From assembly GCA_963781195.1 (NCBI GenBank), contig CAWAEZ010000001.1, positions 95,597 to 159,596 on the forward strand: 64,000 nucleotides of DNA, given 5' to 3'. Made by a program: the position numbers and the translations under genes. The notes below the pieces were generated by a model. The model was given only the letters and a program-made list of their open reading frames with translations, was not told where the DNA came from and did no database searches. Shown in pieces: positions 16,362 through 25,359 of this stretch. Each line of letters opens with the position of its first letter. Position 1 is the stretch's first letter. Source of the DNA: JAJPKK01 sp963781195. GTDB taxonomy: Bacteria > Pseudomonadota > Alphaproteobacteria > Rhizobiales > Xanthobacteraceae.

Positions 16362-16801
16362 CAGCTTCGGCGTCCCCACAGGCCGATCACGAAGCCGACC
16401 GCCACCGCGCCGGCCAGCGCGCCGAGGGGATTGCGGCGCGCGAACGCCTCGATCTCTGCGGCCAGGGTTTTTGCCTGCTCGCCGGCGGCGGTTGCGAACT
16501 CACCGCCCTTGCCGGCGAGATCGTGCGCCGCGTCTCCGACCTGATCGGCGACCGTCGACGACACCTCGCGGGCCGACTTGACCGTTTCCTGGCGCGCCTG
16601 CGCGACGAACCGCGCGAGCGTGCTCTTGAGACCGTCGAGATCGTTGCGGATGGCCGCGAGGTCAGAAGCCGCATCGGCCATGGCACCAGCGGCGACGCCG
16701 CCGATCGCGTCCCTGCCCCGGTTCAGCGCTTCACCCACCGAAGCGGGCTTGCCCTCTTTGGCGGAGCCCTGGTCGGCTTGTCGAGAGCGATCCTGGTCCA
16801 T
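16361..16801 (-). CDS. DUF883/ElaB-like inner-membrane-anchored protein
   Basis: 146 residues. A charged N-terminus is followed by a long amphipathic helix (about residues 45-115) with many Ala, Glu, Lys, and one C-terminal membrane helix ending GLWGRRS. That is the ElaB/YqjD/DUF883 plan; E. coli members bind ribosomes in stationary phase at the membrane, but this has not been shown for the alphaproteobacterial ones. The start at 16801 (MDQDR) is preceded by AAGGAA at 8 bases; an in-frame ATG eight codons upstream is less well placed. It is the first gene of a two-gene unit with the holin-like protein. A 15-base tandem repeat lies just upstream. Confidence 0.8.
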   Translation of the reverse strand: MDQDRSRQADQGSAKEGKPASVGEALNRGRDAIGGVAAGAMADAASDLAAIRNDLDGLKSTLARFVAQARQETVKSAREVSSTVADQVGDAAHDLAGKGGEFATAAGEQAKTLAAEIEAFARRNPLGALAGAVAVGFVIGLWGRRS

Positions 16802-16834
16802 GGGGTTGTTCCTTTGCGCTCGCATGATGTGAAC

Positions 16835-16998
16835 GAAGCTGATGTCGTCGAAGCCGATGTCGTCGAAGCCGATGTCGTCGAAGCCGATGTCGTCGAAGCC
16901 GATGTCGTCGAAGCCGATGTCGTCGAAGCTGACGCCATCGCAGGTGTTTCATCGCGTGTGATGCCATCGCGTGCGATGCCATCGGGAACGATGCCATC
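16835..16998 (-). repeat. 15-bp tandem repeat array upstream of the DUF883 gene
   Basis: Seven consecutive 15-base units run from 16835 to 16939. Units 2-6 are identical (GAAGCCGATGTCGTC), unit 1 has one change and unit 7 four. After one 14-base irregular unit, three more units ending in GATGCCATC continue the 15-base period to 16998, so at least ten units in all. No spacers exist, which rules out CRISPR. The array starts 34 bases upstream of the DUF883 start codon on its strand and occupies half of the 337-base gap; the remainder to 17138 shows no gene. Confidence 0.9.
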
Positions 16999-17138
16999 GC
17001 GGGCTTTGGCGGACGACCCGGTTGGCGGCGCCGACGCGTCCGCCGCACCGGACCGGCGACCCAGAATGCCATCAATATCACGGGCAGGACACCGCTGCAC
17101 GACATGCCGGCCCAGGATGCGCGTTCGCAGGCCGCCGG

Positions 17139-17450
17139 TTACTTCTTTTCCAGCATCGTGGTGCCCTGGCTCTGAACGGCACGCTGAATCTTTTCGGCAA
17201 GTTGCGCCAGAGGCCACGGCAGCATCACCTCGAGGCGGGCATGGTCCTCAGCAATGTCGATGGTCCCGCTCGCCCCTTGGCCGAGGGCACGGATGCGGAA
17301 TTGCAGATGGCTGTCCGTCCAGGTCTCTTCCTCGATCGTGCAGACCTGCGCGAGCTTGGTCCGCACGGTCTCGAGGCCGGATTTGACGCGCCTTGTGGCC
17401 TCGTCGCGTCCCAGCCGGTGGGGGATCGATACAATCAGCGGCGCAGTCAT
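17139..17450 (-). CDS. Polyhydroxyalkanoic acid system family protein
   Basis: 103 residues. The sequence begins with a beta strand and the conserved IPHRLGRDEATRR segment, then an amphipathic helix and TWTDSHLQFRIRALGQG, and ends with a helix LAEKIQRAVQSQG. This is the small PHA granule-region protein family (often called PHA_gran_rgn), found near polyester storage genes in many Hyphomicrobiales but also alone, as here. Its biochemical role is not established. No phaC, phaZ or phasin gene is in the window. It begins 288 bases from crcB on the opposite strand; I see nothing in that gap, including no fluoride riboswitch core. Confidence 0.8.
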   Translation of the reverse strand: MTAPLIVSIPHRLGRDEATRRVKSGLETVRTKLAQVCTIEEETWTDSHLQFRIRALGQGASGTIDIAEDHARLEVMLPWPLAQLAEKIQRAVQSQGTTMLEKK

Positions 17451-17738
17451 GGGACACCTCCGTCAGCGGGCAACGGTCCCTGATGTAGGAACGATCGGCG
17501 CCGCCTTCCATCCCATGCCCCCGCGACCGCCGGTCCGGACCGTCCGCAGCACAACCTCCGCAGCAGCGCCGCCGGGCGCTGACCAAATTGCGGTCCCTGC
17601 GGCTGATCAATTCAAGTTGAAACCGATGCGCTCGTAAGTACAGGTTCTGGCGATCCCCTGGTATCCTGCTGCGCGCGTCATCGCCTTCGACCGCGCCGGC
17701 GCAGGACATCGCCCCACGAAGCAAGGCAGTTCCCGGCC

Positions 17739-18137
17739 ATGATGACTTATCTCTGGATCGCGATCGGAAGCGCGCTCGGCGGCATGGCCCGCCACTGGTG
17801 CACGCTGGTCGCCGCCGAATGGCTCGGCGTCCGGTTTCCCTGGGGCACCCTCCTCATCAACATCCTGGGGTCGTTCGTGATCGGCTTCGTCTTCGCAATC
17901 ACCGGACCTGGCGGCCATTTCGCGCGCGCCCCGATCGATGCCCGCCTGTTCATCATGACCGGCATCTGCGGCGGCTACACCACTTTTTCCGCCTTCAGCC
18001 TGCAGACGCTCGCTTTGTTCCAGGACGGCGCCTGGGGTCGCGGCGGGGCCTATATCCTGGCATCGGTCGTGCTGTGTCTTCTGGCGGTGTGGGCGGGTTA
18101 CATGCTCGCCGTCTTGATCAACAAGGCTGCCGCGTAA
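17739..18137 (+). CDS. crcB: Fluoride channel Fluc/CrcB
   Basis: 132 residues with four membrane segments, the size of a single Fluc subunit that works as an antiparallel dimer and lets fluoride leave the cytoplasm. Diagnostic motifs are GGMARHW near residue 14, the WGTLLINILGSFVIGF helix with the essential Asn, and GICGGYTTFSAFSLQ containing the sodium site turn and the Phe-box residues. The start could be the ATG at 17739 or the next codon 17742; the frame is the same. Upstream is the PHA protein on the other strand, so it has its own promoter. No other fluoride-resistance gene is adjacent. Confidence 0.95.
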   Translation: MMTYLWIAIGSALGGMARHWCTLVAAEWLGVRFPWGTLLINILGSFVIGFVFAITGPGGHFARAPIDARLFIMTGICGGYTTFSAFSLQTLALFQDGAWGRGGAYILASVVLCLLAVWAGYMLAVLINKAAA

Positions 18138-18225
18138 GCGACGGGCGATGGCGCGGCGCATTCGTTTGCTATCGATTTCCAACCCACACGGTGCCGAAAA
18201 TCGGATTTCAACCAGGGGATTTGCG

Positions 18226-18753
18226 ATGAACCGAAGCCACGTCCTACTCCGCGCTGCGGCCGGCCTGTTCTGCGCCGCGGCCGGCATCCTGCTTGCCGTC
18301 AGCTCCGCGAACGCCCAGCAGAAGCCGCTCAAGGACCAGCTGGTGGGCACCTGGACCGTGGTCTCCCAATACACCGTGACGCCGGCCGGAAAGCGCGAGG
18401 AGTCCTATGGCGAGAAGCCGATCGGCCGGTTGATTTTCGACGCCGGCGGACGGTTTTCCTACATCCTGTTCAATCCGGCGCGGCCGAAATTCGTTTCACG
18501 CGACAAGAACAACGGAACGCCGGAGGAATACGCGGCCATCGTGCAGGGCGGCAACGCCTATTTCGGCACCTACTCCGTCAGCGACGCCAATGATCGCATC
18601 ACCTACCACATCGACGGCAGCCTGGAGCCGAGTTGGCAGGGCACCGACCGCGTCGGCGCCGCGGTGACCCTCGTCGACGACGAGTTGAAATACAACGCGA
18701 CGACACCGGCGACCGGCGTGACCGCCTATCAGGTCTGGAAGCGCCTCAAATAG
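18226..18753 (+). CDS. Exported lipocalin-like domain protein
   Basis: 175 residues. A signal peptide (residues 1-31, ending in SANAQQ) is followed by one lipocalin-like beta barrel starting at LVGTWTVVSQYTV, with later strands GRLIFDAGGRFSYILF and AYQVWKRLK at the C-terminus. This is the lipocalin_5 type, frequent in soil Proteobacteria, with no known ligand. The ATG at 18226 has CAGGGG about 8 bases upstream; an upstream ATG at 18148 would bury the signal peptide and is rejected. It follows crcB by 88 bases and precedes the lactonase by 143, all on the plus strand, but no shared function is evident. Confidence 0.82.
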   Translation: MNRSHVLLRAAAGLFCAAAGILLAVSSANAQQKPLKDQLVGTWTVVSQYTVTPAGKREESYGEKPIGRLIFDAGGRFSYILFNPARPKFVSRDKNNGTPEEYAAIVQGGNAYFGTYSVSDANDRITYHIDGSLEPSWQGTDRVGAAVTLVDDELKYNATTPATGVTAYQVWKRLK

Positions 18754-18896
18754 CTTGGCCCGCCGCCGCCGATGAGCCGGTCCGGATGCGCCGGCGCGCC
18801 GAAAGCCTCTCGATCAAACGCATGGAGACCAGTAGGATTGCGGCACCTGAGCCGGCGCAAGCCGGAACCAGAAAAAGCTGTCGAGGGAGCGCGCCG

Positions 18897-20072
18897 ATGA
18901 GAGCTTTCAATGAAGGGTTGCCCGGGCCGGGTGCCGCTGCCATGGTGACGGCCCTCCTTTTTGCAGGGCTGGCGACGCCGGCCGCCGCGCAAAGCTCCCC
19001 GGGCCCATCGATGTTCGCCTATGTCGGATCGTTCACGACCGCCCAGCGCCACGCGCGGGGCGACGGCATCCATGTCTTCCGGGCCGATCCCGTGACCGGC
19101 GCGTGGACCCACGTCCAGCACCTCGGCGACCTCGTCAACCCGTCCTATCTCGCGCTGAGCCACGACCAGCACGTGCTCTACTCGGTGCACGGCGACAGCG
19201 ATTTCGCCAGCGCCTTCGCGCTCGACCCCAAGACCGGAGAGGCAAAGCCGCTCGGCCATGCCGCCACCGGCGGCAAGAACGGGGTCCGCGAGGCCGTCGA
19301 CCCGTCGGGCAGGTTCCTCGTGGTGGCGAACTATTCGAGCGGCAGCGTCGCCGTGCTGCCGATCGGGCCGGGCGGCGCGCTCGAGGACCAGCACCAGCTG
19401 GTGCCGCTGCCGGGCGCCCCGGGGCCCCACAAGGTCGAGCAGCAAAGCTCGCATCCCCACGACATCGTCTTCGACCCGTCCGGCCGCTTCGTGCTGGTGC
19501 CGGACAAGGGGCTCGACCGGGTGTTCGTGTTCCGCTTCGACGGCACCACCGGGATGTTGTCTCCGGCGGAGCCGGGGTCGGTGCAGTCGCGGCCCGGCGC
19601 CGGACCGCGCCATCTCGCGTTCCATCCCAAGCTGCCGATCGTCTGGGTGCTCAACGAGCTCGACAGCACGGCCGCGACCTACCGCTGGGACCCCGAGCGC
19701 GGAACACTGACCGCGCTGCAGGTCATCACCACGTTGCCGACCGATTTCACCGGCAACAGCACGGCCGCCGAGATCGCGGTGTCGCCCGACGGCCGCTTCG
19801 TCTATGCCTCCAACCGCGGCCATGACAGCGTGGCGATCTACGCCACCGGGGCGGATGGGTTGTTGAGCCCGGTCGGCTGGCAGCCGACCAAGGGCGCCGG
19901 TCCGCGCTTCATCGGCCTCGACCCCGCCGGCCGATTCCTCTATGCCGCGAACGAGCAGGGCGACACGGTGGCGACCTTCAAGGTCGATCCGAACTCCGGC
20001 AAGCTCGATCCGACCGGCCAGGTGATCGCGCATGCCAGTCCCGTGACCATCGTGTTCGCGGGCAAGCCGTAG
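18897..20072 (+). CDS. Exported lactonase-family seven-bladed propeller
   Basis: 391 residues. A signal peptide (about residues 1-33, cleavage near AAAQS) is followed by MFAYVGSFTTAQRHARGDGI and regular propeller blades with repeated DPSGRFLVVANY, DPSGRFVLVPDKG, SPDGRFVYASNRGHDS and DPAGRFLYAANEQGDT segments. This is the 6-phosphogluconolactonase (Pgl/YbhE) fold. The signal peptide means it acts outside the cytoplasm, so true 6-phosphogluconolactone is an unlikely substrate; an extracytoplasmic sugar lactone is more plausible. The start has GAGGGAG 7 bases upstream. It lies 109 bases before the tricarballylate transporter and may be read through with it, though no terminator can be seen or excluded. 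Confidence 0.88.
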   Translation: MRAFNEGLPGPGAAAMVTALLFAGLATPAAAQSSPGPSMFAYVGSFTTAQRHARGDGIHVFRADPVTGAWTHVQHLGDLVNPSYLALSHDQHVLYSVHGDSDFASAFALDPKTGEAKPLGHAATGGKNGVREAVDPSGRFLVVANYSSGSVAVLPIGPGGALEDQHQLVPLPGAPGPHKVEQQSSHPHDIVFDPSGRFVLVPDKGLDRVFVFRFDGTTGMLSPAEPGSVQSRPGAGPRHLAFHPKLPIVWVLNELDSTAATYRWDPERGTLTALQVITTLPTDFTGNSTAAEIAVSPDGRFVYASNRGHDSVAIYATGADGLLSPVGWQPTKGAGPRFIGLDPAGRFLYAANEQGDTVATFKVDPNSGKLDPTGQVIAHASPVTIVFAGKP

Positions 20073-20181
20073 GGCCGTTGAATGAGATGGGTCGCGCGGG
20101 AACGCGGCTCGGCGATTGCTGCAAATCGAGACATTTCGCGCGTGAACCGACGTGGGACGGGACGGATAAGGAGTTCATGAG

Positions 20182-21495
20182 ATGACGGATGCTCCACAGG
20201 TGAAATCGCGGCTCGGCGCGATCCTCCGTTCCACCAGCGGCAATTTCCTCGAGCAGTTCGACTTCTTCCTGTTCGGCTTCTACGCCGGCCCGATCTCGAA
20301 GGCATTCTTCCCGACCGGGAACGAAGTGACGGAGCTGATGCTCACCTTCACGACGTTCTGGCTCGGCGCGCTGATGCGGCCGGTCGGGGCTATCGTGCTC
20401 GGCGCCTATCTCGACAAGATCGGCCGGCGCAAAGGGCTGATCCTCACCCTGGCGATCATGGCGATCGGCACCCTGACCATCGCCGTCGCCCCGAGCTACG
20501 CGACGATCGGCCTGGCCGCGCCGATCCTGGTGCTGGTCGGCCGGCTGCTGCAGGGTTTCTCCGCCGGCGTCGAGCTCGGCGGCGTCTCGATCTATCTGTT
20601 CGAGATCGCCACCCCGGGAAACAAGGGGTTCTACACCTCGTTCCAGTCGGCCAGCCAGCAGGTCGCGATCTTCTTCGCCGCCATCATCGGCTTCGCGCTC
20701 AACGCATCGCTCAGCACCACCCAGATCGGCGAGTGGGGCTGGCGCATCCCGTTCTTCATCGGCTGCCTGATCGTGCCGTTTCTGTTCGTGATCCGGCGCT
20801 CGCTCGAGGAGACGCCGGAGTTCCTCGCCCAGCGGCGGCATCCGACCACGCGGGAAATCCTGCGCTCGATGGTGGTGAACTGGCAGACCATCTTCCTCGG
20901 CATGAACCTCGTAGCGCTGACCACCGTGATGTTCTATTTCATCACCGTCTACACGCCGACGTTCGGCAAGACCGTGCTCAAGCTCTCCGAGTTCGACGCC
21001 CTGCTGGTGACCCTCTGCGTCGCCATCACCAACTTCATCTGGCTGCCGATCGGCGGCGCGATCTCGGACCGGGTCGGCCGCAAGCCGGTCCTGCTCACCA
21101 TCGCGACGCTGGCGCTCGTCACCGCCTATCCGGCGCTCAACTGGCTGGTGGCGAATGCCAGTTTCGGCAACATGCTGGCCGTCGAGCTGCTGTTCTCGTT
21201 CTACTTCGGCGTCTACAACGGCGCGATGGTCGCGGCGCTGTCGGAGGTGGTCCCGGCCAATGTCCGCGCCTCCGGCTTCTCGTTGGCCTTCAGCCTGGCC
21301 GCCGCGCTGTTCGGCACCTTCACGCCGCTCGCCTCGACGTTTCTCATCAAGGCGAGCGGGGACCGCGCCTCGCCCGGGTATTGGCTGATGTTCGCGGCCT
21401 ATTGCAGCATCATGGCGACGGCGGCGTTCTATCGGACCAACCAGTCGGCGGCCGCGCCGGCGGTGGTGCCGGAGCGAGCACCGATCGCGGCGTGA
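20182..21495 (+). CDS. tcuC: Tricarballylate/citrate-type proton symporter, MHS family
   Basis: 437 residues with 12 membrane segments of the metabolite:H+ symporter (MHS) branch of the major facilitator superfamily. Seen features are the first-helix motif SGNFLEQFDFFLFGFY, the loop 2-3 motif GAYLDKIGRRKGL, and GGVSIYLFEIATPG in helix 5. It is placed directly before the tricarballylate dehydrogenase and its iron-sulfur partner, so tricarballylate or a close tricarboxylate such as citrate is the likely substrate; position rather than sequence decides this. Gene order C-A-B differs from the A-B-C order I recall for Salmonella. The ATG at 20182 follows AAGGAG. Confidence 0.85.
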   Translation: MTDAPQVKSRLGAILRSTSGNFLEQFDFFLFGFYAGPISKAFFPTGNEVTELMLTFTTFWLGALMRPVGAIVLGAYLDKIGRRKGLILTLAIMAIGTLTIAVAPSYATIGLAAPILVLVGRLLQGFSAGVELGGVSIYLFEIATPGNKGFYTSFQSASQQVAIFFAAIIGFALNASLSTTQIGEWGWRIPFFIGCLIVPFLFVIRRSLEETPEFLAQRRHPTTREILRSMVVNWQTIFLGMNLVALTTVMFYFITVYTPTFGKTVLKLSEFDALLVTLCVAITNFIWLPIGGAISDRVGRKPVLLTIATLALVTAYPALNWLVANASFGNMLAVELLFSFYFGVYNGAMVAALSEVVPANVRASGFSLAFSLAAALFGTFTPLASTFLIKASGDRASPGYWLMFAAYCSIMATAAFYRTNQSAAAPAVVPERAPIAA

Positions 21496-21558
21496 TGCCG
21501 CCGACGGGCTGGTACGGGCGGCCGCGACGGGGTATGGCTGCGGCGAATGGGGAGGGAC

Positions 21559-22962
21559 ATGGCGGATCTGTCCAAGATATACGACGTGCTGGTGGTCGGC
21601 GGCGGCAATGCCGCCTTGTGTGCGGCCATCAGCGCGCGGCGTGGTGGCGCCTCCGTGCTCGTGCTCGAGGCGGCGTCGAAATTCTACCGCGGCGGCAACA
21701 CCCGCCACACCCGCAACCTGCGGTGCGCCCATGACGCGGCGACCAAGGAGCTGACCGGCCCCTATTCGGAAGAGGAGTTCTTCGACGATCTCCTGCGCGT
21801 GACCGGCGGCCACACCGACGAGCCGCTGGCCCGCCATATGATCCACGAATCGAAGGCGATGCTCGACTGGATCGCCGAGCAGGGCGTGCGGTTCCAGCCG
21901 TCGCTCGGCGGCACGCTGAGCCTCGGCCGCACCAACTCGTTCTTTCTCGGCGGCGGCCGCGCCATGCTCAATGCGCTGTACCGTACCGCCGAGGCGCTGG
22001 GCGTCGCCGTCGCATACGACGCCGAGGTGATCGATCTCGAGATCGTCGACGGCATGTTCCTCTCGGCCACCGCGCGCACCGGGAACGGCAGCGGCCGCGC
22101 CGTGATCCGTGCCGGCGCGCTGGTCGCCGCGTGCGGCGGCTTCGAAGCCAACATCGAATGGATGAAGCAGTATTGGGGCGCGCCCGCCGACAATTTCCTG
22201 GTGCGCGGAACCCCGCATAACCGCGGCACGGTGCTCAAGCTCCTGCTCGACAACGGCGTGGGCGAGATCGGCGATCCGACCCAGTGCCACGCCGTCGCGA
22301 TCGACGCACGGGCCCCGAAATACGACGGCGGCATCATCACCCGCCTCGACTGCGTCGTGTTCGGCATCGTCGTCAACAAGCACGCCCAGCGCTTCTACGA
22401 CGAGGGCGAGGACGTGTGGCCGAAGCGCTACGCGATCTGGGGCCGCCTCGTCGCCGGCCAGCCCGACCAGATCGGCTACATCGTCTTCGACGCGAGTTCG
22501 CTCACGCTGTTCATGCCGTCGCTGTTCCCGCCGATCAAGGCGGCGACGATCCCGGAGCTCGCGACCGCGCTCGGCCTCGATGCGGCGGCGCTCGCCGACA
22601 CCGTGACGACGTTCAACGCCGCGGTGCGGCCCGGCACGTTCGACCACACCGTGCTCGACGATTGCCGGACCGAGGGGCTCACCCCGCCGAAGACCCACTG
22701 GGCGCGGCGCATCGAAACCGCGCCGTTCTACGCCTATCCGGTGCGGCCCGGCATCACCTTCACCTATCTCGGGACCCGCGTGAACAAGGACGCACGCATG
22801 CTGATGAAGGACGGCAAGCCGTCGGCAAACATGTTCGCCGCCGGCGAGATCATGGCCGGAAACGTGCTCGGCCGCGGTTACGCTGCCGGCATCGGCATGA
22901 CGATCGGCAGCGTGTTCGGGCGCATCGCGGGACGGGAGGCCGCCGCCAATGCACGCAACTAG
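21559..22962 (+). CDS. tcuA: FAD-dependent tricarballylate dehydrogenase
   Basis: 467 residues. The FAD Rossmann motif is VLVVGGGNAALCAAISARRG (residues about 9-28), with the fumarate-reductase-like flavoprotein core and the typical end FAAGEIMAGNVLGRGYAAGIG. It oxidises tricarballylate to cis-aconitate, feeding the citric acid cycle and preventing aconitase inhibition. The ATG at 21559 (MADLSK) gives the length I recall for the Salmonella enzyme; the ATG at 21547 would add four residues. The last 14 bases overlap tcuB, which should receive the electrons. No LysR-type tcuR gene is nearby. Confidence 0.9.
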   Translation: MADLSKIYDVLVVGGGNAALCAAISARRGGASVLVLEAASKFYRGGNTRHTRNLRCAHDAATKELTGPYSEEEFFDDLLRVTGGHTDEPLARHMIHESKAMLDWIAEQGVRFQPSLGGTLSLGRTNSFFLGGGRAMLNALYRTAEALGVAVAYDAEVIDLEIVDGMFLSATARTGNGSGRAVIRAGALVAACGGFEANIEWMKQYWGAPADNFLVRGTPHNRGTVLKLLLDNGVGEIGDPTQCHAVAIDARAPKYDGGIITRLDCVVFGIVVNKHAQRFYDEGEDVWPKRYAIWGRLVAGQPDQIGYIVFDASSLTLFMPSLFPPIKAATIPELATALGLDAAALADTVTTFNAAVRPGTFDHTVLDDCRTEGLTPPKTHWARRIETAPFYAYPVRPGITFTYLGTRVNKDARMLMKDGKPSANMFAAGEIMAGNVLGRGYAAGIGMTIGSVFGRIAGREAAANARN

Positions 22963-24070
22963 TCCGCTCGCCGAGGCCGACCGCCTGATGGTGGTGTGCA
23001 ATTCCTGCCGCTATTGCGAGGGGCTGTGCGCGGTGTTTCCGGCCATGGAGATGCGCCGGGTGTTTGCCGACGGCGACCTCAACTACCTCGCCAATCTCTG
23101 CCACGGCTGCGGCGCCTGCTACGACGACTGCCAGTTCTCGCCGCCGCACGAGTTCGACGTCAACGTGCCGAAAGTGTTCGCGCAGGTGCGCGCCGACTCC
23201 TATCAGGCCTATGCGTGGCCGGCGGCGCTGTCCGGCCTGTTCACCCGCAACGGGCTCGCCGTCGCGGTCATCGCCGCGGCGAGCGTTGCGCTGTTCGTGA
23301 TCGGGTTCGTCGCTTTTCACGACCCGGCGGCGGTGTTCGCCCGCGGCGGCGGCGCCGGCTCGTTCTATGCGCTGATGCCGCACCGCGCGATGGTGGCGAT
23401 CTTCGGCGCCGCCTTCCTCTACGCGATCGTCGCGATCGCCATGGGGGCGCGGAATTTCTGGCGCGACATCGCCGAGCCGGCGGAAAACAACGCCGAACCG
23501 CGCTCGCTCGCAAAGGCGCTCCACGACGCTGCGACGCTGCGCTATCTCGACGGCGGCGGGGTCGGCTGCATGAACGATGAAGAGACCCGGGCCGACCACC
23601 GGAAGCTGTTCCACCACCTCACCTTCTACGGCTTCCTGCTGTGCTTCGCGGCGACCTGCGTCGCGACGCTCTACCACTACCTGCTGGACCGCGAGGCGCC
23701 CTACCCCTGGTACGACCTGCCGGTGGTGCTCGGCACGCTCGGCGGCCTCGGCCTCGTCGTCGGACCGGCGGGGCTCCTGGTCGCCAAGTGGCGGCGCGAT
23801 CCGGCGCTGACCGACCCGGCGCGGTTCGGCATGGACGTGGCGTTCATCGTCATGCTGTTTCTCGGCGGCCTCACCGGGCTCGCGGTGCTGGTGCTGCGCG
23901 ACAGCGCGGCGCTGGGCATCCTGCTGGCGCTGCATCTCGGCGTCGTGTTCGCGCTGTTCGTCACCCTGCCCTACGGCAAGTTCGTCCACGGCCTCTACCG
24001 CTTCCTTGCCCTCGTGCGCTACGCGAAGGAGCGCGGCGCCATAGCCGCGGGCCACGCCGGGGGCGGATAG
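22949..24070 (+). CDS. tcuB: Tricarballylate utilisation iron-sulfur/membrane electron-transfer protein
   Basis: 373 residues. Two [4Fe-4S] sites lie at the N-terminus: C17, C20, C23, C27 and C51, C54, C57, C61. The remaining part has about six membrane helices with His residues (for example HHLTFYGFLLCF and YHYLLDRE) that could hold haem, as in the CitB/TcuB family. It re-oxidises the flavin of the dehydrogenase encoded just upstream and passes electrons to the quinone pool in the inner membrane. The 14-base overlap with tcuA indicates translational coupling. It is the last gene of the tcu operon; the next gene is convergent. Confidence 0.9.
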   Translation: MHATSPLAEADRLMVVCNSCRYCEGLCAVFPAMEMRRVFADGDLNYLANLCHGCGACYDDCQFSPPHEFDVNVPKVFAQVRADSYQAYAWPAALSGLFTRNGLAVAVIAAASVALFVIGFVAFHDPAAVFARGGGAGSFYALMPHRAMVAIFGAAFLYAIVAIAMGARNFWRDIAEPAENNAEPRSLAKALHDAATLRYLDGGGVGCMNDEETRADHRKLFHHLTFYGFLLCFAATCVATLYHYLLDREAPYPWYDLPVVLGTLGGLGLVVGPAGLLVAKWRRDPALTDPARFGMDVAFIVMLFLGGLTGLAVLVLRDSAALGILLALHLGVVFALFVTLPYGKFVHGLYRFLALVRYAKERGAIAAGHAGGG

Positions 24071-24201
24071 CGCGTCTCACCGGCAGCCATCGGCGGTATC
24101 ATCGCCGTGCAAAACGAGGGCTCCGCCCGTGCGGTCCTGAGCCGGTTGGAAAAAAACCTCGAGAGGCGGCTGACAATAAGCAGGCCGGACGCGGCCCGCC
24201 T

Positions 24202-25098
24202 TCAGTCCGGCTCTTCCATGTGGTGCTTCCACAACGCGCCGATGCGGTCGCGGAACGCCTTCGGCTTTTCCGCAAACAGGCGGCCGGTGAGGCGCTTGGC
24301 CGCGGCGACGTGTTCCGCCCCGCGTTGCGCGATCGCCCCGCTGAGCCGGGATCGCCAAGGGGCGAGCGGCTGGTGCGGACCGACCAGCCGGGTCAGCACG
24401 TGGAGGTCCTGGTGGGCGCCGAGCCGGTCGCGCAGGCGCTGGGACTCGGAAATCCAGATCTTGATGAACTTCGGCCAGACCGATTCCACGAGCTCCATCT
24501 GGTAGCGGTGCTCGACGATGCGCTTGCGCAGCTGATGCAGCGCCTCCGGCGTCGCCGTCGTCCAGTCGTCCGGCTCGGTCTCGCGAACTTTGCGGTAGGT
24601 CGCGGTGAGCCGGCTCGTTGCCTTGTCGCAATCGAAGCGCTCGAGCGGCCAGCGCTCGACGGCGGCGGCCGCCCGGGTGAGGAAATCGCCGAGCCGCTCC
24701 TTGAGGGCGGGGGTGAGGATCGCCGCCTCGGCGTTCACCCCGAGCTGGGTCAGCCGTCCCTCGACGGTGACCCGCGAGCGCGGCGTCAGGGTCGGAATCT
24801 CCGGGCCGAGATCGGCCAGCGCCGCCAGCGCGGCCCGGCCGTCGCGAGCGGTCGCCATCACGCGGGCGAGGTCGCGGGCTTCGATGCGCAGCGCCTCGGC
24901 CTCCTCGCCGACCACCGGGCTGATCAGCCGCATCACCGCCCGCCAGCGCTTGAACGCCTTGCGAAAGTCGTGGATCGCCTCGGCGTCGGTCATCCCGGGC
25001 GTGTCGAGCGGCAGCCGCGCGCTTGCGACGATATCGCGCAGCAGGACCGCCAGGGCGCGCGCCGCGGGATCGTCGTGAGGGGGGAGTTTGTGAACCAT
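24202..25098 (-). CDS. CHAD-domain protein
   Basis: 298 residues, all alpha-helical, with the conserved His/Arg/Lys pattern of CHAD domains: IHDFRKAFKRWRAVMRLI near residue 45, LHQLRKRIVEHRYQMELV near residue 185, and LGAHQDLHVLTRL near residue 235. These basic surfaces bind inorganic polyphosphate, and CHAD proteins often localise to polyphosphate granules. There is no N-terminal CYTH domain, so it is a stand-alone CHAD protein. It is convergent with tcuB across a 131-base gap with no feature I can name, and divergent from the initiator tRNA. Confidence 0.88.
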   Translation of the reverse strand: MVHKLPPHDDPAARALAVLLRDIVASARLPLDTPGMTDAEAIHDFRKAFKRWRAVMRLISPVVGEEAEALRIEARDLARVMATARDGRAALAALADLGPEIPTLTPRSRVTVEGRLTQLGVNAEAAILTPALKERLGDFLTRAAAAVERWPLERFDCDKATSRLTATYRKVRETEPDDWTTATPEALHQLRKRIVEHRYQMELVESVWPKFIKIWISESQRLRDRLGAHQDLHVLTRLVGPHQPLAPWRSRLSGAIAQRGAEHVAAAKRLTGRLFAEKPKAFRDRIGALWKHHMEEPD

Positions 25099-25215
25099 GG
25101 TGCCGATTCTTGAAATATCAAAACATTATGACAGTTTCCGTTGAACCGGTCTTCCCTTTGGCGGCGACGGTTGCTACATACGCGGCGGCGCGGTCGACCC
25201 GTGCGCCGAAGTTTC

Positions 25216-25292
<77 letters not shown>

Positions 25293-25294
25293 AG

Positions 25295-25344
25295 AAAAAA
25301 GCCCGGTAGGTCAGTCGCTTGCGACTTGATCTGCCGGGCTTTTC
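25295..25344 (+). terminator. Terminator after the initiator tRNA, probably bidirectional
   Basis: The arms AAAAAAGCCCGGTAG (25295-25309) and CTGCCGGGCTTTT (25331-25343) form a long hairpin with inner pairing GTCAG/CTTGAT-like and a TCGCTTGCGA tip. T-runs flank it on both strands, so it can stop both the tRNA transcript and the convergent gene whose stop is at 25360. Confidence 0.88.
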
Positions 25345-25359
25345 GACGTCCGTACGGGT

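Noticed and set aside
16835..16998. CRISPR array
   Set aside because: Units are directly adjacent with no spacers, only 15 bases long, and there are no cas genes.
17451..17738. Fluoride riboswitch before crcB
   Set aside because: I looked for the conserved GGNGATG and CTGATGGCTCC-like core and found none; only scattered GATG and GGCGAT pieces.
18897..20072. Cytosolic 6-phosphogluconolactonase of the pentose phosphate pathway
   Set aside because: The clear signal peptide places it outside the cytoplasm, where 6-phosphogluconolactone is not expected.
19978..23001. A 1007-residue minus-strand protein
   Set aside because: It is antisense to tcuC and tcuA, whose family motifs are unmistakable; the antisense product is rich in His, Arg, Ala and Glu with no homology.
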